Below, in pieces: positions 11,020-21,833 of a stretch of DNA of 64,000 nucleotides (positions are counted from its first letter, which is position 1; every line of letters begins with the position of its first letter). Made by a program: the position numbers and the translations under genes. The notes beneath the pieces are model-generated. The model was not told the DNA's origin, searched no databases, and was given only the letters and a program-made list of their open reading frames with translations. Origin of the DNA: Adiantum capillus-veneris (Eukaryota; Streptophyta; Polypodiopsida; Polypodiales; Pteridaceae); the NCBI GenBank assembly GCA_014529385.2, contig CM043942.1, positions 4,368,501-4,432,500 on the forward strand, written 5' to 3'.

Positions 11020-12135
11020 AATGTAAACTTTATATTGCTGACGCTGTGCCCGTGAGGATTGAATATTTACATATTTTGCAAGAAGCACACAAGGGTGTAG
11101 CTGGTGGTCATTTTTCCAAAGAATTGACTGCTAGAAAGGTATTGCAATCAGGCTATTGGTGGCCCACTTTATTTAATGATGCATCACTCTTTACAAAAGC
11201 ATGTGATGAATGCCAACGTTATGTAAAACCACAAAGAAAAGATAAGATGCCTCTATATCCTAATAAGGTAACCCAACCACTTGAAAAGTGGGGCTTAGAC
11301 ATTGTAGGTCCAATTAGTCCGAAAACCCAGAATACTCAATCCCGATATATTATCGTGGCCACTGACTATGTGACAAAATAGGATGAAGATAAAGGTACAC
11401 GCAAGTTCGAAGCAAAGATAGCAACTAAGTTTCTCTTTGAAAACATTATTACACGATTTCAATGTCCCTTTGAGATTGTGAGTGACAATGGTACCCATTT
11501 CATAAATGAAGTGATAAAAAAACTCACATCAGATTTCATGATATCCCACCATAAGTCTACACTTTATTATCAACAAGCAAATGGCCAAGCTGAGTACCAA
11601 CAAGACTCTAATTTCTATCTTGACTAAGACGGTAGAGGCTCATCGTATAGATTCAGACTTGAAGCTTACATCAACTCTATGGGATTATTATATGGCTTAT
11701 AAAGTGGCCATTGATTGCACATTGTTTAAATGATGTATGGTCAAGAAGCAGTAATGCCATTGGAAATTTGTCATTCCTAGTCTTTGAGAAGCTTCTCAAG
11801 AAGGTTGGGATGATAACCCATTAGTCGAGTGTTTATATATCCTCAAAAGTCTAGAGGAAGAGAGGTAGTTGGTTGTGTGTGATGCCCTTGTGGAGAGAGA
11901 TAGGAGAAAGAAGTGGTTTGATCACCATGTAAAGAACAAGGACATCAAAGTTGGTGATAAAGTTCTTATGTATGGAGTGAGTAATGAAAAGAAAAAATTG
12001 AAATACTCTAGCAAAGGACTATATAGAATATGTGAAATTACCCCACAAGGTACCCTTCATGTGGAGACTGTAGACGAGGTTGAAACAATTGGATTTCCCC
12101 ATCCATCAAAAGAAAGCAGCATAAGAACAAGATGA
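11020..12135 (+). pseudogene. G3 integrase relic
   Basis: The zinc-binding domain is intact (EAH, GGHF, then CDECQ). The core has its first Asp in GLDIVGP, the second in SDNGTHF and the Glu in NGQAE. A frameshift follows directly after the Glu, and a stop sits at about 11380 after YVTK. The C-terminal part (RRKKWFDHHVKNK to YRICEITPQGTLHVET) continues into the post-integrase region. It is homologous to the G1 integrase. Confidence 0.85.
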
Positions 12136-12687
12136 GTTAAAAAAGATACAAGCCAAGATTGAATCTCAAGAGTGACAACAACGTATTAGATGCCAACAAG
12201 AAGCTAATTTGGGAGTTACACATTTATTCCAAGTGGAAGCAGATGACAACTCTTTAGACTCTGAACCGCCTCTATGGTACCCAATTGAGTTGAATAGCTC
12301 CTATGGGAAAGAACTATATAATCATTATCGAAAATAGATGCTCAACATAATTTGCTATCCTATGGAGTGTTGCGCTAGCTTGGAAAACCCCTCTTATCCA
12401 CAAGTACCATCCAAATCAAGGGTTTCAATAAGAAGAAAACCACTATTTTTGGAATCCTACACAGTCCTTTCATTTATGACAATGGGACCCTGGTCCAAAG
12501 CTTTTTGGTCATGCGTGTTGGCATTATGAGGGTAGCATAAACCTAGGGTGAAAGTGGATGTCTACAACTAAATGTAATATCGATTGGGGGACTTGGAGTA
12601 TCACGACATAGAAACCAACTCTTGGCCCTATTGCTCAAGGAACAACACCTGAACTATCACCTCTCGATACCATAAAAGAAAATGAAA
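12136..12687 (+). pseudogene. G3 second protease-like domain, decayed
   Basis: The stretch runs from WYPIELNSSYGKELYN through NLLSYGV, the K-F-N-K-K-K segment and SFLVM to a TIDWG-like end. It aligns with the second retropepsin-like domain of G1 (around 20388). Where G1 reads DTGA, G3 has lost the catalytic loop. It is useful mainly as evidence that a post-integrase protease is a family trait. The frame runs into element A at 12692 and resumes at 47314. Confidence 0.6.
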
Positions 12688-12692
12688 CGTTG
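12688..12692. other. Target site duplication (cgttg) left of element A
   Basis: cgttg occurs here and again at 47309-47313. Joining across it reads KENETLQIQEV in one frame, matching G1's KTLHVQEV region. This proves that A inserted into the G3 coding sequence. One extra base lies between the duplication and the TG/CA LTR ends on each side. Confidence 0.85.
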
Positions 12693-12693
12693 G

Positions 12694-14674
12694 TGCAGCC
12701 AAAGTGTGTCGACCCTAGCAGACGGCACATGCAGTAATGTGTATGCTTACAGATGCATAACAGAGAGCTAGAGTAGATGGGAAGAGCTTGGGAAAGCAAG
12801 TGGCAGCAGAGATGTATGCTTTATGTGGTTTTCTAGACCAAAAAGGCTCTAGATAGGGCCTGATAGGGTGGAATATGAAGGGTGATCAAAGTGTTGTTTT
12901 TTGGCACAAATGTGTAGAGCTTGAAGTTCTAAAGGAGCAGGTCTAGATGGCTCATCAAACAAAACTACACAGCCCAAGATATTGGAGTTTGAAGGTGCAG
13001 TGCATTGTAGATTCTTGCCGGATAGGGCAACTGGGGAGAGGCGGCCCAAGTGGATGTCAATGTATAGAAACGTAGTGCTCAAATTATGGAGCATTCTCGT
13101 CTTTTTAGATTAAAGATGGGAGGTATGGATAGCAAGTTATGGCGGGTCAAAGTTTTGTTGGGGGCCAAGTTTGAGCCGGGTGGGCCACCTCGGTAAATGT
13201 GCCATTTGATAATTTTGGAGCCTTGCCACGGTCTGGATGCCAAGTATGCAGTGTAAGGAGACCACTAGAGGTGAATGCATGTCAAACAGAGCCCAGATCG
13301 GTCAAATATTGAAGATTGAAGTTGCCCGCAATGGTTATAAGTGCGGTATCTGAGGTTTCTTCCCAATTTTGATGCGCGTCATTCGAGATCATTAGATAGA
13401 CAAGGTCAAACCACATGTAGGGGGAATGGGAGCTGGCAAAGAGATATTTTGAAGGGGATTTACGGCTCACCGGTCGAATCACCGAGGAGTAGCCTGCAAG
13501 GCTTTAAAGTCGTGAGGGTAGAGGGTTTGTTTTTTTGAATTGCTTTTGGTGGATTTAGGAGCCCCTAAGGGGTGAAGTGAATTGCAACGTGCCACGTGAC
13601 AAGCAAGTGAACCCATAGGCGGATTTCAAATGCCAAGCTGTAGGATATAAGAGCCAAAAGGCGAGGCCCACTTGAGGTATGAAGGCGTGAGGGGAGATCC
13701 AAGGGAGCGTGGCTATGGTGCAGGCCTTCGGGCGCAGTGTTGGGGTGTACTGGTGGCGTGTTAAGCGGCTGCAGGTGACGTTGCAGGCGATGTGGCTGAT
13801 GACATGGTGTTTTGCAAGGGGGAGTTTCTGCATGTGTTGTAAAGGCGCCAAATCTTTTAGTGAAGGGTCGGTGCCCAAAGTGGCACCGCCGCAACTGTAA
13901 ACTTGGGGCTCAAGGCAAGCCCATGGGGCGCTTTCACATGCATGTAAAGGGAGGTTAAATATAGAAAGGGGTAGTCCGAAAATAAGGAAGGGGAGAGACT
14001 CACACGAAAACAAAAGCCCCCCCCCCCGTTTTGGCAAGGAGGGGGAGAGTTTTGGAGGAGTTTTTTGCAGGCGAGCTCAGGGGAATGAAGAAGAGCGGGG
14101 ATTTTTTTGGTTCAAGGGAGCCCACGGCCTAGAGGACATTGACTCGGAGGTGTGTTCCGGAGTTCTCAAGGCAGGATGAATGTGATGCAGTTTGGAGCGA
14201 AGATGCCATCATAGTCGTGTTTGGGTTGTCGTGCTCTCAATGAGGAGCGTCGCATGAGCAGTGAAGCCAGAGATTATAGGTTTTTTCTTTGTTGCTCGAG
14301 GTCTCCATGCCAAGCAGGTTGTAGTAGATTTTCACGGTTGTATAGACGAGGTTGTTGGTCATACTTGAAACAGATCCTACCTATTTTTGGTGTCATTTCT
14401 TCCCCTTTCCCCCTTTCTTCTCTTTGCTCTGTTCCGATAATCCGGTACTGGTGTTGGAGATGTGTGTACCTATCCGGGCCTCTGTGTGCGTGAGAGGGAA
14501 AGAGAGAGTGGTGTGTGCTACGGCATGGTTGTAAACTGCTCGAATCGGTGTGGATTGCTGTTGATTGTGCGAGTTTTGAAGGTGAACTCTAGTGGATTGG
14601 GGTGCAGTGAGTATCCTGGCCTATAGAGAGGCAAACTGTTTAGGTTCTGGGTGTGTTACCCTTCCCCCCATCCA
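12694..14674 (+). repeat. Element A 5' LTR
   Basis: It runs from TGCAGCCAAAGTGTGTCG to CCCCATCCA. The same sequence recurs from 45421 (matching 12797 onward) to 47307, and its first 18 bases recur at 16999. It includes a poly-C tract near 14018-14030, which is longer and mixed with G in the 3' copy. I could not match the bases after 14674 to a specific tRNA primer. Confidence 0.85.
13641..13651 (+). promoter_or_regulatory. Possible TATA box in element A 5' LTR
   Basis: taggatataag lies about halfway through the LTR and is conserved, with changes, in the 3' copy (tagggtataag). Position and composition suit an LTR promoter. This is inferred from sequence only. Confidence 0.4.
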
Positions 14675-14799
14675 TCTTATAGTGCCCCCATGGAGGACCG
14701 CTGATGTTTCAATTTTTAAGGTTAAAGAGGTGTTTGAAAGTTGAGAAGCAGTAGGCGGATTGTCAAAGTATTTGGCGTTTGTGTTTGAAGATAGAAGGC

Positions 14800-16735
14800 A
14801 TGATGGAGCCAAGATTTGGCGGCATATTTACTGGCATTGAAGACCCTGAAGATTAGTTAGCAGATTTTGAATTATGGATGCTATCGCTGCGTATGTTGAG
14901 ACAGATGGGAAAAGCTACAGACGGTGCCGCTGCTAATGCGTGGACGTGCAAAGATTTGGTACAATGACTTGAAGGGTGATGGTCAAACTTCATGGCAAGA
15001 ATTGCAAAGGTAGTTTCTAGAAAGGTTTCTAGAAGTGATCATCTTGACAGAGGCTGGTGTAAAGCTGAAAGCGGTATGCCAAGAAATTAGGAAAAGATTT
15101 TTCTATTTTTCTTGAGCAGTTTGAAGCCTGTTGGAAAAAGTTAGAGGTTGCCATACGGGTGAAAGGCAATCAATTTTTGAAGCTGTCAAAGTTTCTTGAG
15201 TGCTTGCATCCGAGGATCAGAGATAAGATGGAAGACGGGGTTGATACCTATGAAGACATGGTCTATCTGGCCAAGATGAAGAGCAGAAAGGTGAAGCGAA
15301 AGCTGGAGCTGGGTTTGCTAAAACCTGTAGATTATGTGCCTGTGGCAAAGCTAGCAGAGTATCCTATGGTTCAGTCAAAGGCAGTGCCAACTCTACGGAA
15401 CGCGAAGCCCGTTGAGGTAAGGTCTACAATTGATTATGTTCCTTGGAAGTTTCCAGTTTATGATGTGCATATGCCAGTGATGGACAAGCTTGTCAAAGAG
15501 GATAAATCCCTTGCTGAAGTGAGCCAGTGTGCCAAAGAGGAAACATGTGCTGGGTTTCTAGAGTAGATTGAAAAGGTAGAGCATGTTCTTATGGAAATCT
15601 TGCATGGGGAGGTAGCAGATAACTATCAAGCTACAGAAACCGAGGATTCCAAAGGAGATGAAGAAAGTGTGCAAAGCTTAGATAATGGTCAAGATTTTGT
15701 GGAGCAGCAGGCGGTCCAAGATGCTGATACCAAGCCAGTGTATGTTGCTGATGAAGATGGAGATGCCAATTCTGATTTCTGGGAGACAAGCAAGGAAGAT
15801 AGACCGGATAAGCCCACATCCCATGACGAGGAGACCGATTTTGATAAGTCGGTGCTGGTAAAGATAAAACTGCCTAATTATGAGACTAATGATGTGGTTG
15901 TAGCCAATGTGGAAGAAGAACAGGTTGAAGTGCCCAAGCGAGAGAGGATGTGCCGTCAAGATAACATGCAATGCTCTATTGGCGACCATGCTAATGAAGG
16001 TAGGAGTGGAAATGGCTATGGTGGTACAACTGATTCAAAGCTTTGCAAAGGAGGATAGGTTTGACTTATAGATAGCCAAGCTGGCCTACCAAATTGGCAA
16101 GGGGATGATGATGAAGCAAAAACAAAGGGGGTTGGGAATATTTTCAAAGCCCATAAGGTGATGGATGTTGGCCAAGGTGAAGAGCAGTTGGAGGTGCCTA
16201 TGGACTGCCATGATGGTACTATGAATGCAGGCCTTTTGGATCAGGTATGTTGTGGAAGTGAAGCTGATTGGGGATTTTATGATGCCGATGATGCTATGGA
16301 TGAAGAGATGCAAGTGATTGTAGATAAGGCTTTAAACCAGGGTACAAGTTATGCGAGGGTTAATCCCACTTTAGATGGGGAGTCCAATGCCACGGTCATG
16401 CTCTATGGAGAAGAAAGAAGATGTCGAGGGTGAGTCCAAGATGTCGAAAGAGGTATGCAATACATGGTTGAAGTGTATGCTTGTAAGTGCAACAATAAGG
16501 TATGTTATCCGCCAGATGCGGAGTTCCATGGAGATGAACTCTACTTTACATGGTTGGGAGGGAGGGAATTTTTTTTGGGTCGATGCAGATGGTGTAATTG
16601 AAGTGCCAAGTGCATTAGTTGGTACAGTTTCTGTGCTTACAGATCCAGGTATGTTGATGAGGCAGGTAGAGGTAAGGAGAAGTGCTAAGATGATTTGGGC
16701 ATACTATGTGCATGGTTGGTTGCGAACATAGGTGA
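14800..16735 (+). pseudogene. Element A gag-like protein relic
   Basis: It opens near 14808 with EPRFGGIFTGIEDPED and FELWML, then a Retrotrans_gag signature (GRAKIWYNDLKGDGQTSW and ELQ, FLERFL), split over two frames. A long acidic region follows at 15159-16058, rich in Asp and Glu, with a TAG at 15564. Two more frames carry the tail to 16735. The WYN-L-G-SW core identifies it as a gag. The acidic 300-residue tail has no zinc knuckle that I can see, which is unusual for a nucleocapsid. No pol follows. Confidence 0.7.
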
Positions 16736-16974
16736 AGCACTATTAGAGGGTGCTACAGATGGATGGGAGGAGTCAGTGCTAAGTTTTTGATCTAGGTGGA
16801 AGCCATGTGATGCAGGGGTGGGCAACTCACTTGAGGTTTGGCAGTAGCACGCATGAGTAGAGCCTTGTGCATATGGTAGGCTTTTTGTGGTTTTCTCACA
16901 ATTTTGGATAGTGTTTGCCAATTTTTGCAGTTTGTAGAAGGATAATGATGCTTATTGGTTGAACATGAATGTTC

Positions 16975-16988
16975 AACAAGGGGGTTGG
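16975..16988 (+). other. Element A polypurine tract
   Basis: aacaagggggttgg lies just before the start of the 3' LTR at 16999 and is the likely plus-strand primer site. The 10 bases between it and TGCAGCC are less purine-rich than usual. Confidence 0.45.
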
Positions 16989-16998
16989 ACAATGATGC

Positions 16999-17016
16999 TG
17001 CAGCCAAAGTGTGTCG
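16999..17016 (+). repeat. First 18 bases of element A 3' LTR
   Basis: TGCAGCCAAAGTGTGTCG repeats 12694-12711 exactly, then switches at once to G1 LTR sequence. About 85 bases of the A LTR and 60 bases of the G1 LTR end are missing at this junction, so a deletion has removed the original insertion boundary. Confidence 0.75.
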
Positions 17017-17664
17017 CCAAATGGCTCCAAGAACATAACAAGCCTAAACTAGTAAGCTCAAAGAAGGCGATAGTGTGTCACTCACCGCTCTACGCTTGCT
17101 TCGTGGAGGATTCCTTGCCACAAAGAAGAAGGAGCCGCCGCTTCGCCGCGCTCAACCGCTTCGCGACCACCGTGCCATTGTCGCAATGCTCAATCGCACA
17201 CACACACTCTCTCTCTCTCATGCATACACACACACACACACAGAAGGAGATGAAGAAGAAGAAGAAGAATAAGATGGAGATGGAGCAAGAGCACTCTTCT
17301 ATACACACACACTCTCTCTCTCTCTCTCACACACACATACACACACACAGAAGGAGATGAAGAAGAAGATGGAGATGGAGCAAGAGCACTCTTCTATTGC
17401 ACAAATGAGAGAATGAGTGAATTTTAGGTTTAGTTGACTTTTATATGAGCTCGCCCCTTTCACACTTGGGCGCCCATGCTTAGCCAACTAATCCCTTGAA
17501 TGTTCCAGTTAGAGTGCGCCTCTCATCGGAGATCACTCTTACCCTTTTCCTATTGGACCGACAAGCCCGGTACCTGACTCTACCAAATAAATATTACAAT
17601 GTCCGCCGTAGGTTACAACGTCCGTCGTAGGTGATAGGGTGTTCGTGAGCCGTGAGGGTTAACA
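17017..17664 (-). repeat. G1 3' LTR (5' LTR partner at 44820)
   Basis: It matches 44880-45420. The right end is gggttaaca at 17664 (TGTTAACC on the minus strand). The left 60 or so bases present in the 5' LTR are missing. It carries an extra tandem copy of about 100 bp that the 5' LTR lacks. Confidence 0.85.
17197..17395. repeat. Tandem duplication within the G1 3' LTR
   Basis: Two copies (about 17197-17300 and 17301-17395) each contain an AC/CT microsatellite, aggagatgaagaagaag and gagcactcttct. The 5' LTR has a single copy, so this arose after insertion or during its last replication. Confidence 0.8.
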
Positions 17665-17678
17665 TGCCCCCCTTCCTG
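17665..17678 (-). other. G1 polypurine tract
   Basis: On the minus strand this reads caggaaggggggca, directly before the LTR start TGTTAACC. Its core GGAAGGGGGG recurs exactly at three other places in G1 and G2. Confidence 0.8.
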
Positions 17679-19273
17679 ATGTAGATTCCGTCCTCGGAAG
17701 CTATTGAGTTGAAGCTCGTTCGTCGAGGTGGAAGAGCATTTGAAATGAATGTCCTTAGCCTTCTTCAGTCACTGCAAAATCAAACAACATTGGCACAGTA
17801 ATTGCATTCTTATAAGCGATTGAAAAGCATATGCAGTTTTAGGCAGACAAATTGATTGGTAACAGAATTTTAAACAATTTATCAGCAATAAACATTAAAT
17901 TGAAATATAATCAAATGCATAAACAGATGTAAAGGTAAAAAATTAAACAAGTCTGGGGTCGCTAATTTAACGGTCGAAAGGCACTAGAGATTGACTATTA
18001 ATACCAAGGTAAGCTTCTTAATTTTCTCTGGTCAATTAAGTTGTTTAATCGCGAGAGCCAAGTATTTCATGTTCGAGGGCTGACTAGAGGCTATACCTAG
18101 AAGACCTTGTAGTTAAGCTACGATAAAAGGAATTTCTCATGAAATCATCGCCTAACTGATTACCTTTTCTTTGACCCCCCAAAGTCTTTTCACAGTGATT
18201 CAATTTTGATGTGTGTGCTTATTCTGTATGCCTTGGGTTTTTTGATTTTCAAGGAAAAGCACCCACACTGGGAACCTCTAGGGCTCTAGTACCATAGGCG
18301 ATACATGTGAGTGAAGTACCCAATCAAGTTGAGATTTCTCTTCTAGCTTAAGATTTTACAATGTGACACTTTTATTTTTTGTTTGTTCATTTTCAGCATT
18401 TTATTTTGTAACTTTGGGGGGTCATATAACACTGATACACCTCCCCAGGCTCATCACACAAGTAAACTCCCTTTACTTAAGCTAAAAGTCAATAGGGTCA
18501 AGCCCACTAGAAAGCCCTAGTACATTTCACACAATGCTGCCTAAATCAGATTAAGAACCTAAGTAACCATTGATTATTAGGAAGGCATTCCCCATGGTAT
18601 TAAGAGAAGATCTCTAACACCTAACTTGGTCAAACTAGCTTAGTCGGACTGCTTGATTTTTAAATCTAGACAAGTGATTATGACAAAAAAATCATTGAAT
18701 TTAATATTTGGTACTAAGCAAATGCGCTGAATATTATGCTACCAATCACAATCAAAGCAGACAAACATGGATGCAAAAAGATAAGGGGCAATGCTAATGG
18801 ACAAGAAACACCTGTTTATGTTGATGGTCGCGCTTGATTTGAAGTGTGAATGAGAGAAAGATTCCATGAAGCTCCAAATTCTAACCATAGCAACACGTTC
18901 CTGTACACACAAGGAAACACAAACAATACCTCTAGGAGGCACATCAGTGGGAAGAAAGAACTTTGTTAATTACTCAACTCTAAAACAGAAACACTCCTAT
19001 TGTAATAATCCTACCTATCCTCCATCACTTGAGTGATGAGGATCAAAGGTGTTTGATGACATAGGTTTCTGTTTCAATGTACCGAATGTAAATGTGTAGG
19101 TCTGGGTCAATGTTTTGACTTTTATTGTGCATACTCCTTTGATAATTGCTCTTGCTCTTTTTTTTTTTGGGTGAGTATAAGGCTTTATATATACATTCCC
19201 TAAGATTGGGAGAATGAGAGGTCAGGGAGGAAGGTTGAGGGGGAAGCAAGTGAATGATAGATGTCAGCAAACA
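17679..19273 (-). other. G1 noncoding 3' segment between W-P-K tail and polypurine tract
   Basis: About 1.6 kb without a credible gene. On the minus strand it starts TGTTTGCTGACATC right after an internal polypurine-like tract and has a TATA-like string near 19184-19194 (gtatatataaag). That beginning looks like an LTR. It also holds the inverted-repeat element at 18172-18424. It may be the family's 3' UTR or a remnant LTR. Confidence 0.5.
18172..18424. repeat. 253-bp segment with 14-bp perfect terminal inverted repeats
   Basis: TGACCCCCCAAAGT at 18172-18185 is the exact reverse complement of 18411-18424. The size and termini suit a small nonautonomous DNA transposon. I see no convincing target duplication, so an internal foldback of G1 remains possible. 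Confidence 0.5.
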
Positions 19274-19290
19274 CTCCCCCCTTCCTTGGG
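19274..19290 (-). other. Internal polypurine-like tract of G1
   Basis: On the minus strand cccaaggaaggggggag lies a few bases after the W-P-K frame's stop. It contains the same GGAAGGGGGG as the true tract at 17665. It could act as a second plus-strand initiation site, or mark an older LTR boundary. Confidence 0.55.
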
Positions 19291-19294
19291 TAGA

Positions 19295-20148
19295 TCATAC
19301 CGTTTGAAATGTTCTCGTTACCCTTTGAAACCAATTGTTCCAGTTGGTACTAGGTGAGGATTTTTGCCAGTAGTTTTCTATTACCTTAGGTGCCACGTCG
19401 AGTTGCAAGGGTGGTAAGGTACTCTTCCAGGATCGAACTTGAAGTGGTTCATCAGGTGATTCTTGAACACTGGGAGGTGTGGATTCCTTTATAGCTTTAT
19501 GGAGGTCCACTATTGTAGGTGGAGACTGTGGAGAAGCTTTTATTTCTGTATAGGAACTACATGAAGAGCAAGAAGCTTCATTTGCTTTCCCAGTTCCTGA
19601 GCTAGGTGGAACAAATCGTTCTTTCTTTGGTACCCAAACTAGCTCTGGAGCGGGTGTGTCGCATTCAGTGATTTTTTCCTTTCCACGATCTTCAATTTGT
19701 TTTGGAGCCACAGGATTGAGCTCACATGGGCCCGGTGACAAGTAAGAGCACAATTTACGTTTTGGCACCCAGATTTGATCATTTCTTTCATAGTAGCCTT
19801 GGGCTTCCAATAGTTTTTTAGGAATCCAACGCAACATTTCTTGGGGCGAATGGGACGTCTCTTACCAGGCTCCTGTCTTTTAGCATTGGCTATGGTTGCT
19901 AAAGAAGCTTTAGGGACCCACTTATATGTTTTCTTTGTTATATTGGGATGGATCTTGTGTGTCTCAAGCTTTATTTCAGCTACATTAGTTGAAGCTCTAG
20001 AGACTTGGGTTATGGGGACATATGGTTCAACCTCTTGGACATGCAATGTTTTGGGTTTTATTTCCTTAAGAGGCAATATCTCAGGGACTATGGCTTGCGT
20101 GGCAAGGCTAAGAGTTGGTTCTGTGTTCTGAGACCCCGTGTCCCCCAA
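19295..20148 (-). pseudogene. G1 post-integrase tail with repeated W-[IV]-P-K motifs
   Basis: It lies in two overlapping frames (20148-19639 and 19837-19295), so one frameshift separates them. The motif W-[VI]-P-K appears as YKWVPKASL, LRWIPKKLL, IWVPKRKLC and VWVPKKERF, at irregular spacing within Lys/Pro/Ser-rich, probably disordered sequence. The end reads FQTV before the stop. The same region exists in G3 (47314 onward) and, with different spacing, in G2 (31131-31960). I know of no named domain. A nucleic-acid or capsid-binding tail is conceivable but unsupported. Confidence 0.7.
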
Positions 20149-20640
20149 TCAATAGTGCATTTGGTGGCTATCATCCACGTGCCTCCTAGGTTTATATTAC
20201 CCTCCATAGTTCCAACAGGCATGACCAAAAAGTCTTGAGCTACAACCCCATTGTCATGACAGAAGTGTGCCAGATTCCAAAAACTGCAGTTTTTTTCTTG
20301 TTGACACCCTTGACTTGGATAATACTCTCAGATAGAGGTGGCTTCCCTAACTGACACCACACCTCATATGATAGCAAATTATATTTAGCACCCGTGTCCA
20401 ATAAGGCGTTATATAGCACTTTTCCATAGGTGCTGTTTAGCTCAATAGGGTATTGTAGAGGTGTGTTAGAGTCCAACCAATCCTTGTCGATTTCAACGTG
20501 GAATGCATGTGTGACTCCAAGGTTAGCCTCTTGTTTTCGTCTTATACGTTGTTTTCTCTCCTTAGCCTCAGCTTGAGCTTGTATCTTCTTCAATTCTATT
20601 TGTGCCTTGGCTGCCTTTTTTGTATGGATGGCACGCAACT
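20149..20640 (-). pseudogene. G1 second retropepsin-like domain, downstream of integrase
   Basis: A clan AA aspartic-protease-like segment sits after the integrase. The catalytic loop reads ALLDTGAKYNLLS (DTGA at 20388-20399), followed by the flap-like KGVNKKKTAVFGI and, after a one-base frameshift near 20270, AQDFLVMP and a GGTWMIATKCTIDWG end that resembles the ILGRPW...DW end of plant retropepsins. The element also has a conventional protease before RT (35738-36916) whose active site is changed to DGGA. An upstream linker is Arg/Lys/Glu-rich (RAIHTKKAAKAQIELKK). Whether the domain cleaves anything is unknown; its DTGA is intact. Confidence 0.65.
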
Positions 20641-21800
20641 CCTCTTGGCTTAAAGGATCATAATATCTTTTAAATTTGCTCCCATTGAGGAATCCAATGG
20701 TTTCAACTCCATCAAGAGTCTCCACACGAATGGTTCCTTGTGGGGTGATCTCACATACTCTATATGGTCGACCCTTTTCCCGCATATTTCAACTTTTTCT
20801 TTTCGTTACGCATTCCATACATAAGGACTTTATTACCAACATTGATATATTTGTTCTTTAGATGACGGTCAAACCATTTCTTCCTCCTATCTTTCTCCAC
20901 AAGTGCATTTTGCACATCTAATTGCCTCTCTTCATCTAGCCTTTCAAGGATATATAATCGCTCAACTAAGGGGTTACCATCCCAACCTTCTTGAGAAGCT
21001 ACTCGAAGACTAGGAACGACAAACTCCCATGGCATAACCGCTTCTTGGCCATACACCATCTTGAATGGTGTGCAGTTAATGGCAACTTTATATGCAGTAC
21101 GATAAGCCCATAGAGCTGATGTAAGCTTTAAATCCCAATCTGTGCGATGAGCTTCCACCGTTTTGGTTAAGATAGAGATTAAGGTCTTATTGGTGCTCTC
21201 AGCTTGGCCATTTGCTTGTGGATAATAAGGTGTAGATTTATGGTGAGCTATCATAAAGTTGGTAGTAGTGAGTTCTTTTATTACTCCATTTATAAAATGA
21301 GTACCATTGTCACTCACAATCTCAAAGGGACAACTAAATCTTGTAATAATGTTCTCAAAGAGAAACTTGGCAGTTGACCTCGCATAGGCCTTACGTGTTG
21401 CCCTGGCTTCCGTCCACTTTGTCACATAGTCAGTGGTGGCAACGATAATATATCGAGATTGAGTGCTACGAGCTGCCGGACTAATTGGGCCTACAAAGTC
21501 CAAACCCCATTTTTCAAATGGTTGAGTCACTTTAACAGGATGTAAGGGCATCCTATCCTTTTGTTGTGTGATCTTGTAACGTTGGCATTCATCACATACT
21601 TTTGCAAAAAGTGATGCATCCTTAAATAAGGTTGGCCACCAATAGCCTGATTGCAACACCTTTCTAGCTGTTAGTTCCCCTGAGAAATGTCCTCCGGTTA
21701 TACCCATGTGGGCTTCTTGCAGTATGTATAAATACTCATCCTCACGGGAATAACGTCTAAGAATATCCTCCTTCCCTAGCCTGTAGAGAGTTCCTGCAAT
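20641..21800 (-). pseudogene. G1 integrase
   Basis: The HHCC zinc finger is present (EAHMG, GGHF, CDECQ). The catalytic D, D, E are in GLDFVGP, SDNGTHF and NGQAEST, all intact. The C-terminal domain (RRKKWFDRHLKNK, VLMYGMRNEKKK) is interrupted by a one-base insertion near 20780, after which YRVCEITPQGTIRVETL continues in another frame. The integrase is joined to RNase H in the same frame, with one TGA between. Apart from the C-terminal frameshift this is the least damaged enzyme of G1. Confidence 0.85.
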
Positions 21801-21833
21801 GAGAGAGTAAGGTTCACATTCTTTTAATAGTTT

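Larger units (their letters stand above)
4977..12692 (+). mobile_element. Gypsy element G3, left part (split by element A)
   Basis: This is a badly decayed plus-strand Ty3/gypsy element related to G1. Its parts run in order: LTR tail, tRNA-Asp-like primer site, gag, protease, linker, RT/RNase H, integrase, second protease-like domain. It continues at 47309 after the insertion of element A. The left LTR end was not located; the start given is the microsatellite. Shared LTR text with G1, such as gtgagtgacacact near the 3' end of the LTR, supports the family link. It is the oldest member of the nest, because all other elements of the nest lie inside it. Confidence 0.85.

Noticed and set aside
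13709-14037. Open frames in the element A LTR
   Set aside because: Not conserved between the two LTR copies, and their ends fall in poly-C tracts.
17040-17487. Short frames in the G1 LTR with poly-Ser, Lys or Cys-Val runs
   Set aside because: They are translations of AC, CT and GAA microsatellites.
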